Assembly (NCBI RefSeq): GCF_007828835.1 | Contig: NZ_VIVL01000007.1 | Span: 273,668 to 337,667, forward strand | Direction: 5' to 3' | From: Variovorax beijingensis | Lineage (GTDB): Bacteria > Pseudomonadota > Gammaproteobacteria > Burkholderiales > Burkholderiaceae_C | Length of the DNA stretch: 64,000 bases | Shown: positions 1 to 7,935 of the stretch, one piece after another | Layout: every line of letters begins with the position of its first letter | How positions within the stretch are numbered: the first letter of the stretch is position 1 | The notes under the pieces: generated by a model | What the model was told of the DNA's origin: nothing | Database searches by the model: none | Seen by the model: the letters and a program-made list of their open reading frames with translations, nothing else | Translations under genes and position numbers: made by a program

Positions 1-415
1 GCTGCATGGCCGGGCGGCGCAGGTCGAGCACGCGGTGCGTGAGGCGCGTGGTTTCGGACAGGTTGTCGTCGTCCAGCAGGAACGGCGGCGTGACCGAGGG
101 GTTCAGCACCTTGAGCTCATGGCACAGCACTTCGATCTTGCCGCTCTTGAGGTGGTCGTTGGTGGTGCCTTCGGGGCGCGAACGCACCAGGCCGGTGATC
201 TGCACGCAGAACTCGTTGCGCAGGTTCTCGGCCACGGCGAAGGTGGCGGCGCGGTCGGGGTCGCACACCACCTGCACGTAGCCTTCGCGGTCGCGCACGT
301 CGATGAAGATCACGCCGCCATGGTCGCGGCGGCGGTTGACCCAGCCGCACAGGGTGACGGTTTGGCCCATCAGGGCTTCGGTCACGAGACCGCAATAGTG
401 AGTACGCATGGCCAT
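1..415 (-). CDS. aspS: Aspartyl-tRNA synthetase, N-terminal part (cut by window edge)
   Basis: Charges tRNA-Asp (or both tRNA-Asp and tRNA-Asn) with aspartate in the cytoplasm. About 138 N-terminal residues are present, covering the OB-fold anticodon-binding domain; they read like bacterial AspRS, with the family segments CGWVNRRRDHGG and VLDLRRP. The catalytic class II domain lies beyond the left edge. The start at 415 gives MAMRTHYCG; the inner ATG at 409 gives the commoner MRTHYCG start and is equally possible. It is last in a run fmdB - DUF502 gene - aspS, 33 bases after the DUF502 stop, so co-transcription is likely. Whether it is the discriminating or non-discriminating type cannot be told from this fragment. 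Confidence 0.96.
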   Translation of the reverse strand, partial: MAMRTHYCGLVTEALMGQTVTLCGWVNRRRDHGGVIFIDVRDREGYVQVVCDPDRAATFAVAENLRNEFCVQITGLVRSRPEGTTNDHLKSGKIEVLCHELKVLNPSVTPPFLLDDDNLSETTRLTHRVLDLRRPAMQ

Positions 416-448
416 ATCTTGGATTCCGGCGCCGCGGGGGCGCGTTTT

Positions 449-1069
449 TTACTTGTTCGCGAGGGAGGACGGGCCGCCGGGGACGACCACCCCCATCGAG
501 ACGATGTACTTGAGCGCTTCATCCACGCTCATCTTGAGTTCGATGCAGTCGCTGCGCCTGAGCATCACGAAATAGCCGCCCGTGGGATTGGGCGTGGTCG
601 GCACGTAGACGCTGAGGTAGTCGCCACCGCCCAGGTGCTCGACCACGTCGCCGCCGGGCATGCCGGTCACGAAGGCGATGGTCCAGACTCCCTCGCGGGG
701 CCACTGCACCAGCACCGCGGTGCGGAAGGCGTTGCCATTCTCGGAGAACAGCGTGTCGGACACCTGCTTGACGCTGGAGTAGATCGAGCGCACGACCGGG
801 ATGCGCCGCACCACGGCGTCGCCCCATCCGAGCAGGCGCTTGCCCACGAAATTGCTCGCAATGGCGCCCACGCCCAGCAGGATGGCCAGCGTGAGCAGCA
901 CGCCGAGCCCGCGCACGTTGTTGTCGTACAGCCACTTCTGCCAGACCGAAGGCAGCACCCAGAGCGTCTGGTCCAGCGTGTCGATGATCCACTTCAGCAC
1001 CGCCAGGGTGATGAACAGCGGAACGATCACCAGCAAGCCGGAGAACAGCCATTTGCGCAGGGCGAGCAT
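449..1069 (-). CDS. DUF502 family inner-membrane protein
   Basis: A 206-residue membrane protein of the DUF502 family, function not established. The N-terminus (MLALRKWLFSGLLVIVPLFI) starts a first membrane helix at about residues 8-28; a second hydrophobic segment lies at about 60-80, followed by a soluble C-terminal part with the family-typical IPVVRSIYSSVKQV. The frame stays open upstream to 1246 as a proline/arginine-rich stretch that is only the antisense-like shadow of fmdB, so the ATG at 1069, 10 bases after the fmdB stop, is the sensible start. Gene order fmdB-DUF502-aspS is recurrent in betaproteobacteria, from general knowledge. Confidence 0.9.
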   Translation of the reverse strand: MLALRKWLFSGLLVIVPLFITLAVLKWIIDTLDQTLWVLPSVWQKWLYDNNVRGLGVLLTLAILLGVGAIASNFVGKRLLGWGDAVVRRIPVVRSIYSSVKQVSDTLFSENGNAFRTAVLVQWPREGVWTIAFVTGMPGGDVVEHLGGGDYLSVYVPTTPNPTGGYFVMLRRSDCIELKMSVDEALKYIVSMGVVVPGGPSSLANK

Positions 1070-1079
1070 GGATGGCTTC

Positions 1080-1424
1080 TCAGTCGCTCTTGGCGGCGGC
1101 AACCGGCGCGGGGGCCGGGCTGGGGGCGGGGGCGGGGGCGGCGGCGGGCGCTGGGCTGGAAGCTTCCGCGGTGCTGGCGGCCGGAGCGGCGGCGGCGTCG
1201 CCGTTCTTGGCCGCGGTTGCAGGCTCGGCCTTCTTGCCGCCGCCATCGCGGAAATCGGTCACGTACCAGCCGGAACCCTTGAGCTGGAAACCGGCGGCGG
1301 TGACTTGCTTCTCGAATGCACTTGCGCCGCACGCCGGACACACCGTGAGGGGTGCATCGGACATTTTCTGCAGGGCGTCCTTGGCGAAGCCGCAGGCGCT
1401 GCACTTGTAGGCGTAGATGGGCAT
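1080..1424 (-). CDS. FmdB-family zinc-ribbon protein
   Basis: A 114-residue small protein with an N-terminal zinc ribbon: MPIYAYKC followed by CxxC pairs at C8/C11 and C29/C32, the hallmark of the FmdB/CxxC-CxxC-SSSS family. Residues 40-55 carry the usual end of the domain (GFQLKGSGWYVTDF). From about residue 60 on the chain is a low-complexity Ala/Pro tail, longer than in compact family members and probably disordered. The family was named after a putative regulator of formamidase, but a role has not been shown for most members. First gene of the fmdB-DUF502-aspS run; a TATAAT box lies about 60 bases upstream. Confidence 0.88.
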   Translation of the reverse strand: MPIYAYKCSACGFAKDALQKMSDAPLTVCPACGASAFEKQVTAAGFQLKGSGWYVTDFRDGGGKKAEPATAAKNGDAAAAPAASTAEASSPAPAAAPAPAPSPAPAPVAAAKSD

Positions 1425-1481
1425 GGAATTGAGTGAAAAAGCGGCGCAAAAATGACGCAGGGACCGCTCGCAAAGCCCTCG

Positions 1482-1487
1482 ATTATA
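1482..1487 (-). promoter_or_regulatory. Candidate sigma70 -10 box (TATAAT) for fmdB-DUF502-aspS
   Basis: Read on the minus strand, the sequence is CCTTATAATCGAGG, a perfect TATAAT hexamer 58 bases upstream of the fmdB ATG. No good -35 hexamer is visible 16-18 bases upstream, where a GC-rich hairpin lies, so the assignment is tentative. Confidence 0.4.
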
Positions 1488-1519
1488 AGGGCGCCCCCGC
1501 GCTTCGGGGGGGACGCCCT
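1488..1519 (-). terminator. Hairpin at the end of the symporter gene
   Basis: Inverted arms AGGGCGCCCCC and GGGGG-GACGCCCT form a strong GC stem that includes the symporter stop codon. The minus-strand tail is TTATAATC, without a true U-run, so termination may be partial or factor-dependent. It separates the ubi/symporter run from fmdB. Confidence 0.4.
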
Positions 1520-2957
1520 AGACAGCCAGCATCCGGTGCGGCGTGCGGGTGTTGGCGACCCATTGGGGCGCCAGCGATCCGGCCACCAGGCCGGCAAAGG
1601 AGGCCAGCACACCGGCCAGCTGGGCCGGGAATTCGCGGCCCCAGGGCATGGCCAGGAACAGCAGCCAGGTGCCGATGCCCAGCACAATGGAGGCCAGCGC
1701 GCCCTGCGTGGTAGCGCGGCGCCAGTAGAGCCCGCACACCAGCGGCACGAAGGCGCCGACCAGCGGCACCTGGTAGGCGCCCGACACCAGTTCGTAGATG
1801 GGGGTGCCCTGCATGCGGATGGCATAGGCCAGCACGGCCGCACTGAAGACCAGCACCGTGATGCGCATGGTCATGAGGTTCTGGCGGTCGGTGCCCGCGG
1901 GCCGGAACTGGCGCCAGATGTTCTCGGTGAATGTGACGCTCGGCGCGAGCAGCGTGGCCGAGGCGGTCGACTTGATGGCCGACAGCAGCGCGCCGAAGAA
2001 CAGCACCTGCATCACGAAGGGCATTTTCTCGAGCACCAGCGTGGGCAGCACCTTCTGCGGATCTTCCTTCAGCAGCGCGGCGGTCTGCTCCGGCATGATC
2101 AGCAGCGCGCTCGCCACCAGGAACATCGGCACGAAGGCGAACAGGATGTAGGCCACGCCGCCGATCACCGGACCGCGGGTGGCGGCCTTGACGCTGTTGG
2201 CCGACATCACACGCTGGAACACGTCCTGCTGCGGAATGGAGCCCAGCATCATCGTGATGGCCGCGGCAAAGAAGAACACCATGTCGTGCCAGTTGGGCTC
2301 GGGCCAGAACTTGAAGAGCTCCTTGCTGACCGCGAAAGCCACCACCTTGTCGGCGCCGCCGGCCAGGTTGCCGGCAAACACCGCAATGCCGGCCAGCCCC
2401 GCCACGAGGATGATCATCTGGATGAAATCGGTCACGGCCACCGACCACATGCCGCCGAACAGCGTGTAGGCCAGGATCGAGACCACGCCGATCACCATGC
2501 CCGCGGGGATGGAGATAGCGCCGGCCGAAAGCACGTTGAACACCAACCCCAGCGCCGTGACCTGCGCCGACACCCAGCCCAGGTAGCTCAGCATGATGAT
2601 GAGCGAACAGGCCACCTCGACGCCGCGGCCGTAGCGCTCGCGGTAGTAGTCGCTGATGGTCAGGAGCGTCATGCGGTAGAGCTTGCCCGCGAAGAACAGG
2701 CCCACCAGGATCAGGCAGGTGCCGGCGCCGAACGGGTCTTCGATGACCCCGTTCAGGCCGCCTTCGATGAACTTGGCCGGAATGCCGAGCACCGTTTCGG
2801 AGCCGAACCAGGTCGCGAAGGTGGTCGTCACGATCATGTAGAGCGGCAGGTGCCGCCCGGCGATGGCGAAGTCGGTGGTGTTCTTCACCCGCTTGGCGGC
2901 GTACAGGCCGATCGCGATGGTGACCAGCAGATAAACGACAACCAGCGTCAGCAGCAC
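1518..2957 (-). CDS. Sodium:solute symporter (SSS family)
   Basis: A 479-residue integral membrane protein with about 12-13 hydrophobic segments, matching the sodium:solute symporter family (PutP/PanF-like). Typical elements include a first helix, the FAIAGRHLP segment after it (about residues 31-39), and WFGSETVLG at about 50-58. The substrate cannot be told from sequence. Translation starts at GTG 2957 with GAGGAG seven bases upstream. It begins 12 bases after the ubiB stop, so it is probably expressed from the ubi run, though nothing suggests a role in quinone synthesis. The C-terminus is short and soluble. Confidence 0.9.
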   Translation of the reverse strand: MLLTLVVVYLLVTIAIGLYAAKRVKNTTDFAIAGRHLPLYMIVTTTFATWFGSETVLGIPAKFIEGGLNGVIEDPFGAGTCLILVGLFFAGKLYRMTLLTISDYYRERYGRGVEVACSLIIMLSYLGWVSAQVTALGLVFNVLSAGAISIPAGMVIGVVSILAYTLFGGMWSVAVTDFIQMIILVAGLAGIAVFAGNLAGGADKVVAFAVSKELFKFWPEPNWHDMVFFFAAAITMMLGSIPQQDVFQRVMSANSVKAATRGPVIGGVAYILFAFVPMFLVASALLIMPEQTAALLKEDPQKVLPTLVLEKMPFVMQVLFFGALLSAIKSTASATLLAPSVTFTENIWRQFRPAGTDRQNLMTMRITVLVFSAAVLAYAIRMQGTPIYELVSGAYQVPLVGAFVPLVCGLYWRRATTQGALASIVLGIGTWLLFLAMPWGREFPAQLAGVLASFAGLVAGSLAPQWVANTRTPHRMLAV

Positions 2958-2969
2958 GGGGACACTCCT

Positions 2970-4535
2970 CTAGAACAATTTCACGCGCACCAGCACTTGC
3001 ATGGCGAGCAACCCCAATACAAATCCTATGCCACCGTAGATGATGGTCTGCAGCAGCCGGTTGGTGCGCTTCTGGGCGGCCAGCAGTTCCAGCAGCTCGC
3101 GGCGGTGGTCGGCGGGCCGATTTTCAAGGAAATCGTGCAGCAGGCGCGGCAATTGGGGCAGCAGTTTTGCATAGCGCGGCGCTTCGGCCTTGAGCTGCTG
3201 GAACAGCTTCTTCGGCCCGATCTGGTCGACCATCCACTTCTCGAGGAAGGGCTTGGCGGTGTGCCAGAGGTCGAGTTCGGGGTCGAGCTGGCGGCCCAGG
3301 CCCTCGATGTTGAGCAGGGTCTTCTGCAGCAGCACCAGCTGTGGCTGGATCTCGACGTGGAAGCGGCGCGAGGTCTGGAACAGGCGCATCAGCACCATGC
3401 CGAGCGAGATCTCCTTCAGCGGCCGGTCGAAGTACGGCTCGCAGACGGTGCGGATCGCGCCTTCGAGCTCGTCGATGCGGGTGCCCTCGGGCACCCAGCC
3501 GCTCTCCAGGTGCAGCTCGGCCACGCGCTTGTAGTCGCGCCGGAAGAAGGCCACGAAGTTCTGCGCCAGGTATTCCTTGTCCGACTCGGTCAGCGTGCCG
3601 ATGATGCCGAAGTCGAGCGAGATGTAGCGCCCGAAGGTCTCCGGCGCCAGGCTCACCTGGATGTTGCCCGGGTGCATGTCGGCATGGAAGAAGCCGTCGC
3701 GGAACACCTGGGTGAAGAAGATCGTGACGCCGTCGCGCGCCAGCTTGGGAATGTCGACGCCGGCCGCGCGCAGGCGGTCGAGCTGGGCGATGGGCACGCC
3801 GTCCATGCGCTCCATCACGATCACCTCGGGGTGGCAGAAGTCCCAGAACATCTCGGGGATCAGCACCAGGTCGAGCTCGGCCATGTTGCGGCGCAGCTGG
3901 GCCGCGTTGGCCGCCTCGCGCACCAGGTCGAGTTCGTCGTGCAGGTACTTGTCGAACTCGCCCACCACTTCGCGCGGCTTCAGGCGCTTGCCGTCGGGCG
4001 AGAGCTTCTCGACCCAGCCGGCCATCATGGCCATGAGCGCCAGGTCTTTCTCGATCACGCCGCGCATGCTGGGGCGCAGCACCTTCACCGCGACTTCGCG
4101 CACCTCGCCCTCATCGGTGCGGATGGTCGCAAAGTGGACCTGGGCGATCGACGCGCTGGCGATCGGCGTCTCGTCGAACTGCACGAACACGTCGCCCACC
4201 GGCCGGCGGAACGCGCGCTCGATGGTGGCGATGGCCACCGACGAGGGGAACGGGGGCACGCGGTCCTGCAGGAAGGCGAGCTCGTCGGCGATGTCGGGCG
4301 GCAGCAGGTCGCGCCGGGTCGACAGCACCTGGCCGAACTTGACGAAGATCGGGCCCAGGCGTTCGAGCGCCTCGCGCAGCCGCTGGCCGCGCGGTGCGTC
4401 GAGATTGCGGCCGATGGAGACGACGCGCGCCACCACGCGCAGCCAGGGTTTCTGGAAGCTCGTGAGCACGAGCTCGTCCAGGCCGTAGCGCAGCGCGACC
4501 CAGACGATGAAGATTCCGCGGTAGAAGCGCCTCAT
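2970..4535 (-). CDS. ubiB: UbiB, atypical kinase/ATPase of ubiquinone biosynthesis
   Basis: A 521-residue member of the ABC1/ADCK/UbiB protein-kinase-like family, needed for ubiquinone synthesis, where it is thought to help extract or present lipid intermediates at the inner membrane. Visible motifs are KFGQ (in FVKFGQVLSTRRD, replacing the normal glycine-rich loop), the ExD-type segment HDELDLVREA, the catalytic-loop region HADMHPGNIQ and the metal-binding DFG (LDFGIIG). Two C-terminal hydrophobic helices (last 30 residues) anchor it to the membrane. The frame is open further upstream, but the ATG at 4535 overlaps the ubiJ stop as ATGA, arguing for translational coupling. Confidence 0.96.
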   Translation of the reverse strand: MRRFYRGIFIVWVALRYGLDELVLTSFQKPWLRVVARVVSIGRNLDAPRGQRLREALERLGPIFVKFGQVLSTRRDLLPPDIADELAFLQDRVPPFPSSVAIATIERAFRRPVGDVFVQFDETPIASASIAQVHFATIRTDEGEVREVAVKVLRPSMRGVIEKDLALMAMMAGWVEKLSPDGKRLKPREVVGEFDKYLHDELDLVREAANAAQLRRNMAELDLVLIPEMFWDFCHPEVIVMERMDGVPIAQLDRLRAAGVDIPKLARDGVTIFFTQVFRDGFFHADMHPGNIQVSLAPETFGRYISLDFGIIGTLTESDKEYLAQNFVAFFRRDYKRVAELHLESGWVPEGTRIDELEGAIRTVCEPYFDRPLKEISLGMVLMRLFQTSRRFHVEIQPQLVLLQKTLLNIEGLGRQLDPELDLWHTAKPFLEKWMVDQIGPKKLFQQLKAEAPRYAKLLPQLPRLLHDFLENRPADHRRELLELLAAQKRTNRLLQTIIYGGIGFVLGLLAMQVLVRVKLF

Positions 4536-5104
4536 TCGGCCGTGCTCGCCGAGCCGGTCGACGGACCGCCGGACTGCCCGGGCCTGCGGCCGCCAACGAA
4601 CTGGCGCAGCGCATCCACGACCCGGCGCGCGCCGTTGGCAATGGTGTGCGCCGGCACGTCGCCCACGAGGCGGGCGACGTCGTCCTCGACGTCCCAGCGC
4701 ACGTGGTCCACCAGCCAGTTGACCTCGGCGGCAAGCTGCACGTCGCCGATGATCTGTACCGAAGGCTTGCCGCCGCGCAGCGTGGCGCGGGCCAGTTCGA
4801 AGGGGGATTCGTCCGTGACGGTGAGCGTGAGCTCGGGCACCGAGCCGGCGGGCGCGAGGTCGAGCAAGCCGGCCGGCGTGGCCACCATCTCCATCGTCAC
4901 GAAGCGCCACTGGAAGCGCACCACCCGCCCCTGCTGCCTGAGCAGCCGCTGCTGGGCCTCGGGTTCCTGCTGCAGCACATGGTTCAGGAACAGCACCGCG
5001 CGGTGCTGGATCTCGTGCACCGCCCAGGCGGGCGGCTGCAGGCGCTCGCCGATGCGATTGAACAGCTCGTCGAGAAAAGAAAATGGGGACGATGGTGTGG
5101 CCAT
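4532..5104 (-). CDS. ubiJ: UbiJ-type SCP2-domain protein
   Basis: A 190-residue cytoplasmic protein with an SCP2-like lipid-binding domain, corresponding to UbiJ, an accessory factor that binds hydrophobic ubiquinone intermediates together with UbiK. The N-terminal part is helical; the middle carries the SCP2 core, including SVQIIGDVQLAAEVNWL, typical of UbiJ proteins. The last 20 residues are a Gly/Ser-rich tail. Its position between the Tim44-like gene and ubiB, with a 4-base ATGA overlap to ubiB, supports the assignment more strongly than the sequence alone, as UbiJ proteins are poorly conserved. Confidence 0.88.
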   Translation of the reverse strand: MATPSSPFSFLDELFNRIGERLQPPAWAVHEIQHRAVLFLNHVLQQEPEAQQRLLRQQGRVVRFQWRFVTMEMVATPAGLLDLAPAGSVPELTLTVTDESPFELARATLRGGKPSVQIIGDVQLAAEVNWLVDHVRWDVEDDVARLVGDVPAHTIANGARRVVDALRQFVGGRRPGQSGGPSTGSASTAE

Positions 5105-5152
5105 GTCCCCATTATCGGTTCTGCAGGCGGCCCCGCGGCCGCCCGAATGTGC

Positions 5153-6163
5153 TTACTGCAGGGCCTGGACGCCCGCCACCAGCCAGCCGCTGGTGCCGCT
5201 GGTGGGCTTGGTCATGTTCCAGACTTCGCGGAACGGACCCGGGCCGGCGGAGGCATCTTCGCGGATCATGCCGGAGAACTCCACGCTCGCGAGGTAGGCA
5301 TCGGCCAGTTCCTCGATGCCGAGCAGCTTGGCGTCGAGCATGACGACCTCGGTCTTGTTCGAGGCGCCGCCGGTGTGGCTTGCACGGTCGGCCAGCTGGC
5401 TGCGGATTTCCTCGACCATGTCGTCGGTCATCATGGAGCGCAGCATGCCGACGTCGGCGCGGTCCCATGCGTCCTGCAGCGTCACGAAGTTGCGCTTGGC
5501 GGCGCTCAGGAAGCCGTCCACGTCGAAGCCGGCCGGAATGCCCCACGACTGCGAGCCCGAGAGCGCCGAGCCGATCATGCTGCCGCCGGCCGCCGCGCCT
5601 GCCGCGGACAGGCTGCTGCCATGCGCGGAGCCGGCGTCGAAGGCGGCCGTGTTGCGCTCCCAGGGCCGCGCCGAAGCGTCGTTGCCGACGTTGGCGGGGC
5701 TGTACTGCGCGGGCGCGCTGGCGTTTGCCGGGTTGCCGGCGCCTTCGAACGCGAAGCCGCCCGGGCGGCCGGCGCCCGACGATGCGGCCGAGCGGGCCTT
5801 GAACATGCGCCAGACGAACAGCCCGGCCATCACGAGCAGGCCGATCAAGAGGATGTTCGCAAAGCCGGCGCCAAGGCCCAGCGAATTCGCGAGCCACGCG
5901 AGGCCCAGGCCGGCGGCGAGGCCACCGAGCATGGCGCCCCAGGGGCGCTTGGGCGCTGCGGCGGCGGGCGCCGGCGTTGCGGGCTTCGGCGCCGCATTGG
6001 TCGCGCTTTGCTGCGCGGGTGCGGTGGGCGCTGCGGATTCGCGCTGCGTCACGTTGGACGACTGGCGGCCGAACGACTTGCCGCCGCCGATGCGAGCTGC
6101 GTCTGCCTGGACGCTGACCAGGGCCAGCACACAAGCCAGGAACAAAGAACTCAAACTTTTCAT
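5153..6163 (-). CDS. Tim44-like domain membrane protein
   Basis: A 336-residue secreted or membrane protein. It has an N-terminal signal or anchor (MKSLSSLFLACVLALVSVQA), a disordered Gln/Ala/Pro-rich stretch (about 30-75), one or two hydrophobic segments at about 80-120 (MLGGLAAGLGLAWLANS and onward), another linker, and a C-terminal Tim44-like domain from about 215 to 336. In mitochondria Tim44 tethers import machinery; bacterial relatives have no agreed role. The start at 6163 is preceded by GAGGAG five bases upstream; the frame is open 54 bases further but without a ribosome site. It sits between ubiE and ubiJ, an arrangement shared by many betaproteobacteria. Confidence 0.87.
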   Translation of the reverse strand: MKSLSSLFLACVLALVSVQADAARIGGGKSFGRQSSNVTQRESAAPTAPAQQSATNAAPKPATPAPAAAAPKRPWGAMLGGLAAGLGLAWLANSLGLGAGFANILLIGLLVMAGLFVWRMFKARSAASSGAGRPGGFAFEGAGNPANASAPAQYSPANVGNDASARPWERNTAAFDAGSAHGSSLSAAGAAAGGSMIGSALSGSQSWGIPAGFDVDGFLSAAKRNFVTLQDAWDRADVGMLRSMMTDDMVEEIRSQLADRASHTGGASNKTEVVMLDAKLLGIEELADAYLASVEFSGMIREDASAGPGPFREVWNMTKPTSGTSGWLVAGVQALQ

Positions 6164-6197
6164 GTCGTCTCCTCTTTCGAGCGAAGAATTCGCCTCA

Positions 6198-6929
6198 TCA
6201 ACATTTGATTCCAACATGAAGGGCCACCACGCCCCCCGTCATGTTGTGATAGTCCACATGCCCGAAACCGCCCTCTTTCATGAGGGTCTTGAGTTCATCC
6301 TGCGCGGGATGCATTCGGATCGATTCGGCCAGGTAGCGGTAGCTCGCGTCGTCGCCGGCCACCAGCTTGCCCAGGCGCGGCAGCACGTTGAACGAATACC
6401 AGTCGTAGGCCTTGGCCAGCGGCTTGGCGACCTTCGAGAACTCGAGCACCAGCAGCTTGCCGCGCGGCTTGAGCACGCGGTTCATTTCCTTCAGCGCCAC
6501 GTCCTTGTGCGTCATGTTGCGCAGGCCGAAGGCCACGGTCACGACGTCGAAGTGGTTGTCGGGGAACGGCAGCTTCTCGGCGTCGCACACCAGCGTGGGG
6601 AGCGCCACGCCGGCATCGAGCAGGCGGTCGCGGCCGGTGCGCAGCATGGCTTCGTTGATGTCGGTGTGCACCACCTGGCCGCTGGCGCCCACCTTCTTCG
6701 AGAAGGCCAGCGCGAGGTCGCCGGTGCCGCCTGCGATGTCGAGCACGCGCGAGCCCTCGCCCACGTTGGCCACCATCACGGTGTAGGCCTTCCAGGCGCG
6801 GTGCAGCCCCATCGACATCAGGTCGTTCATGAGGTCGTAACGCGTCGCGACGGAATCGAAGACGCCGCGGACACGTTGCGCTTTCTCGCTTTCGTCGACT
6901 TTCTCGAAGCCGAAGTGGGTGGTGCTCAT
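6198..6929 (-). CDS. ubiE: UbiE, demethylmenaquinone/2-polyprenyl-6-methoxy-1,4-benzoquinol C-methyltransferase
   Basis: A 243-residue class I SAM-dependent methyltransferase that adds the C-methyl group in ubiquinone (and, where present, menaquinone) synthesis. The SAM motif VLDIAGGTGDLAL is at about 62-74, and family signatures FGFEKVDESEKAQ (N-terminus), GLHRAWK and AFGLRNMTHKD are plain. The ATG at 6929 starts MSTTHFGFEKV; a longer reading from 6956 adds nine unlikely residues. The gene lies 34 bases upstream of the Tim44-like gene and 155 bases downstream of the DUF971 gene, and heads the ubi part of this minus-strand run. Confidence 0.97.
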   Translation of the reverse strand: MSTTHFGFEKVDESEKAQRVRGVFDSVATRYDLMNDLMSMGLHRAWKAYTVMVANVGEGSRVLDIAGGTGDLALAFSKKVGASGQVVHTDINEAMLRTGRDRLLDAGVALPTLVCDAEKLPFPDNHFDVVTVAFGLRNMTHKDVALKEMNRVLKPRGKLLVLEFSKVAKPLAKAYDWYSFNVLPRLGKLVAGDDASYRYLAESIRMHPAQDELKTLMKEGGFGHVDYHNMTGGVVALHVGIKC

Positions 6930-7084
6930 GCGCCTGATATTAGGCCGGAAGCACACAGCTCAAGAAGGCGACCCTGCGGCGACGGCGGACATTTGTTGCT
7001 TTTTCTTGAAATCGCGGGCCGCGGCAAGGCGCGCCGCGCCTGCGTGCGGGGCTATTTTTTCAGGAGCGGACGGGGTCTGGCGGG

Positions 7085-7498
7085 TCAGTGGCTGCCGCAG
7101 GCGGAGCCGCCCTTGTCGATCATCGGCGCATCGCGGTCGACGCCCGCAGCGGCGAGCCGGCGCTCGTATTCGGCCCAGAGCGCAACCTGGTTGGCGCCGA
7201 GTTCGTACAGCAGGTTCCACGAGAAGATGCCGGTGTCGTGGCCATCGCTGAAGACCGGCTGCACGGCGTAGTTGCCGACCGGCTTCAGGTCGACCAGATC
7301 GACCTCGCGCTTGCCGGTCTGCAGCACTTCCTGGCCCGGGCCGTGGCCCTGCACCTCGGCGGACGGCGAATAGATGCGCATCAGCTCGAACGGAATGCGG
7401 AAGGTGGCGCCGTCGGAGAAGCCGACCTCGAGCACGCGCGACTGGCCGTGCACGGTGATCGATTGCGGCGTCGGTGCGCCGGCTTGCAAACCTGCCAT
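7085..7498 (-). CDS. DUF971 protein (gamma-butyrobetaine hydroxylase-like N-terminal domain)
   Basis: A 137-residue protein made of a single DUF971 domain, the fold found at the N-terminus of gamma-butyrobetaine hydroxylase and in some iron-sulfur cluster carriers. Family segments include GATFRIPFELMRIYSPSAEV and the GNYAVQPVFSDGHDTGIFSW region, whose SDGHDTGI/Y-W pattern is very conserved. The C-terminal tail contains a single Cys near the end (GSACGSH). The function of stand-alone members is unknown. Its ATG overlaps the HIT-gene stop (TGATG), so the two are probably translationally coupled. 155 bases without a gene follow before ubiE. Confidence 0.88.
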   Translation of the reverse strand: MAGLQAGAPTPQSITVHGQSRVLEVGFSDGATFRIPFELMRIYSPSAEVQGHGPGQEVLQTGKREVDLVDLKPVGNYAVQPVFSDGHDTGIFSWNLLYELGANQVALWAEYERRLAAAGVDRDAPMIDKGGSACGSH

Positions 7499-7935
7499 CA
7501 GAAGCTCCTTGTGCCCAGTCGGGCCATCATCGCACTCTCGAGTGCGGGCAGGTGCGCGGCCACGTCGGCTTCCCGGGCCGCATTCGCTTCGCGCTGCACC
7601 GGCGCCCAGACGGAGCCCGGGAAATGGGTGTCGTCCACAAAGCGCGCGATCACGTGCCAATGCAGGTGCGGCACCATGTTGCCGAGCGCCGCAAGGTTGA
7701 TCTTGGCCGGCGACAGATGCTCGCGCAGGCACTGCTCGACCACCGTCACCGCCTCCATGCACAGCACGCGGTCGGCCGCGTCGAGGTCGGAAAACTCCGC
7801 CGCATGCGCGCGCCAGATCACGCGGTAGAAGGCCGGGAAGCCGGCCTCCTCGGCATGAATGACGCGAAGCTTCGCGCCCTCGAACACGATGCGGCCGCCG
7901 GGGCCTTCGCAGAAGGGACAGTTTTCTACCTTCAT
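7498..7935 (-). CDS. HIT-family nucleotide-binding protein
   Basis: A 145-residue histidine-triad protein. The active-site triad is H90-L-H92-W-H94 in PHLHWHVIARF, the HxHxHxx hallmark of nucleotide hydrolases and transferases acting on phosphoanhydride or phosphoramidate bonds. An N-terminal C6-x2-C9 pair (ENCPFCEG) may bind zinc, as in several bacterial HIT proteins. The substrate is not predictable. It is overlapped at both ends: its ATG shares ATGA with the DUF3683 gene stop, and its TGA shares TGATG with the DUF971 start, so the three genes form one tight unit. Confidence 0.93.
   Translation of the reverse strand: MKVENCPFCEGPGGRIVFEGAKLRVIHAEEAGFPAFYRVIWRAHAAEFSDLDAADRVLCMEAVTVVEQCLREHLSPAKINLAALGNMVPHLHWHVIARFVDDTHFPGSVWAPVQREANAAREADVAAHLPALESAMMARLGTRSF

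Noticed and set aside
429..450. Hairpin GCGCC-GCGGG-GGCGC followed by GTTTTTT on the plus strand between aspS and the DUF502 gene
   Set aside because: It has the form of a terminator, but only for plus-strand transcription, where no gene exists; probably chance.
1452..5297. Very long plus-strand open frame (over 1200 codons) opposite the symporter and ubiB
   Set aside because: It is antisense to clear genes, has a His/Gln/Arg/Glu-rich composition without domains, and arises from GC-rich codon bias of the true strand.
6930..7084. Small open frame and hairpins between ubiE and the DUF971 gene
   Set aside because: The frame runs into the DUF971 gene in another phase and has no ribosome site; hairpins are imperfect and lack a U-run.
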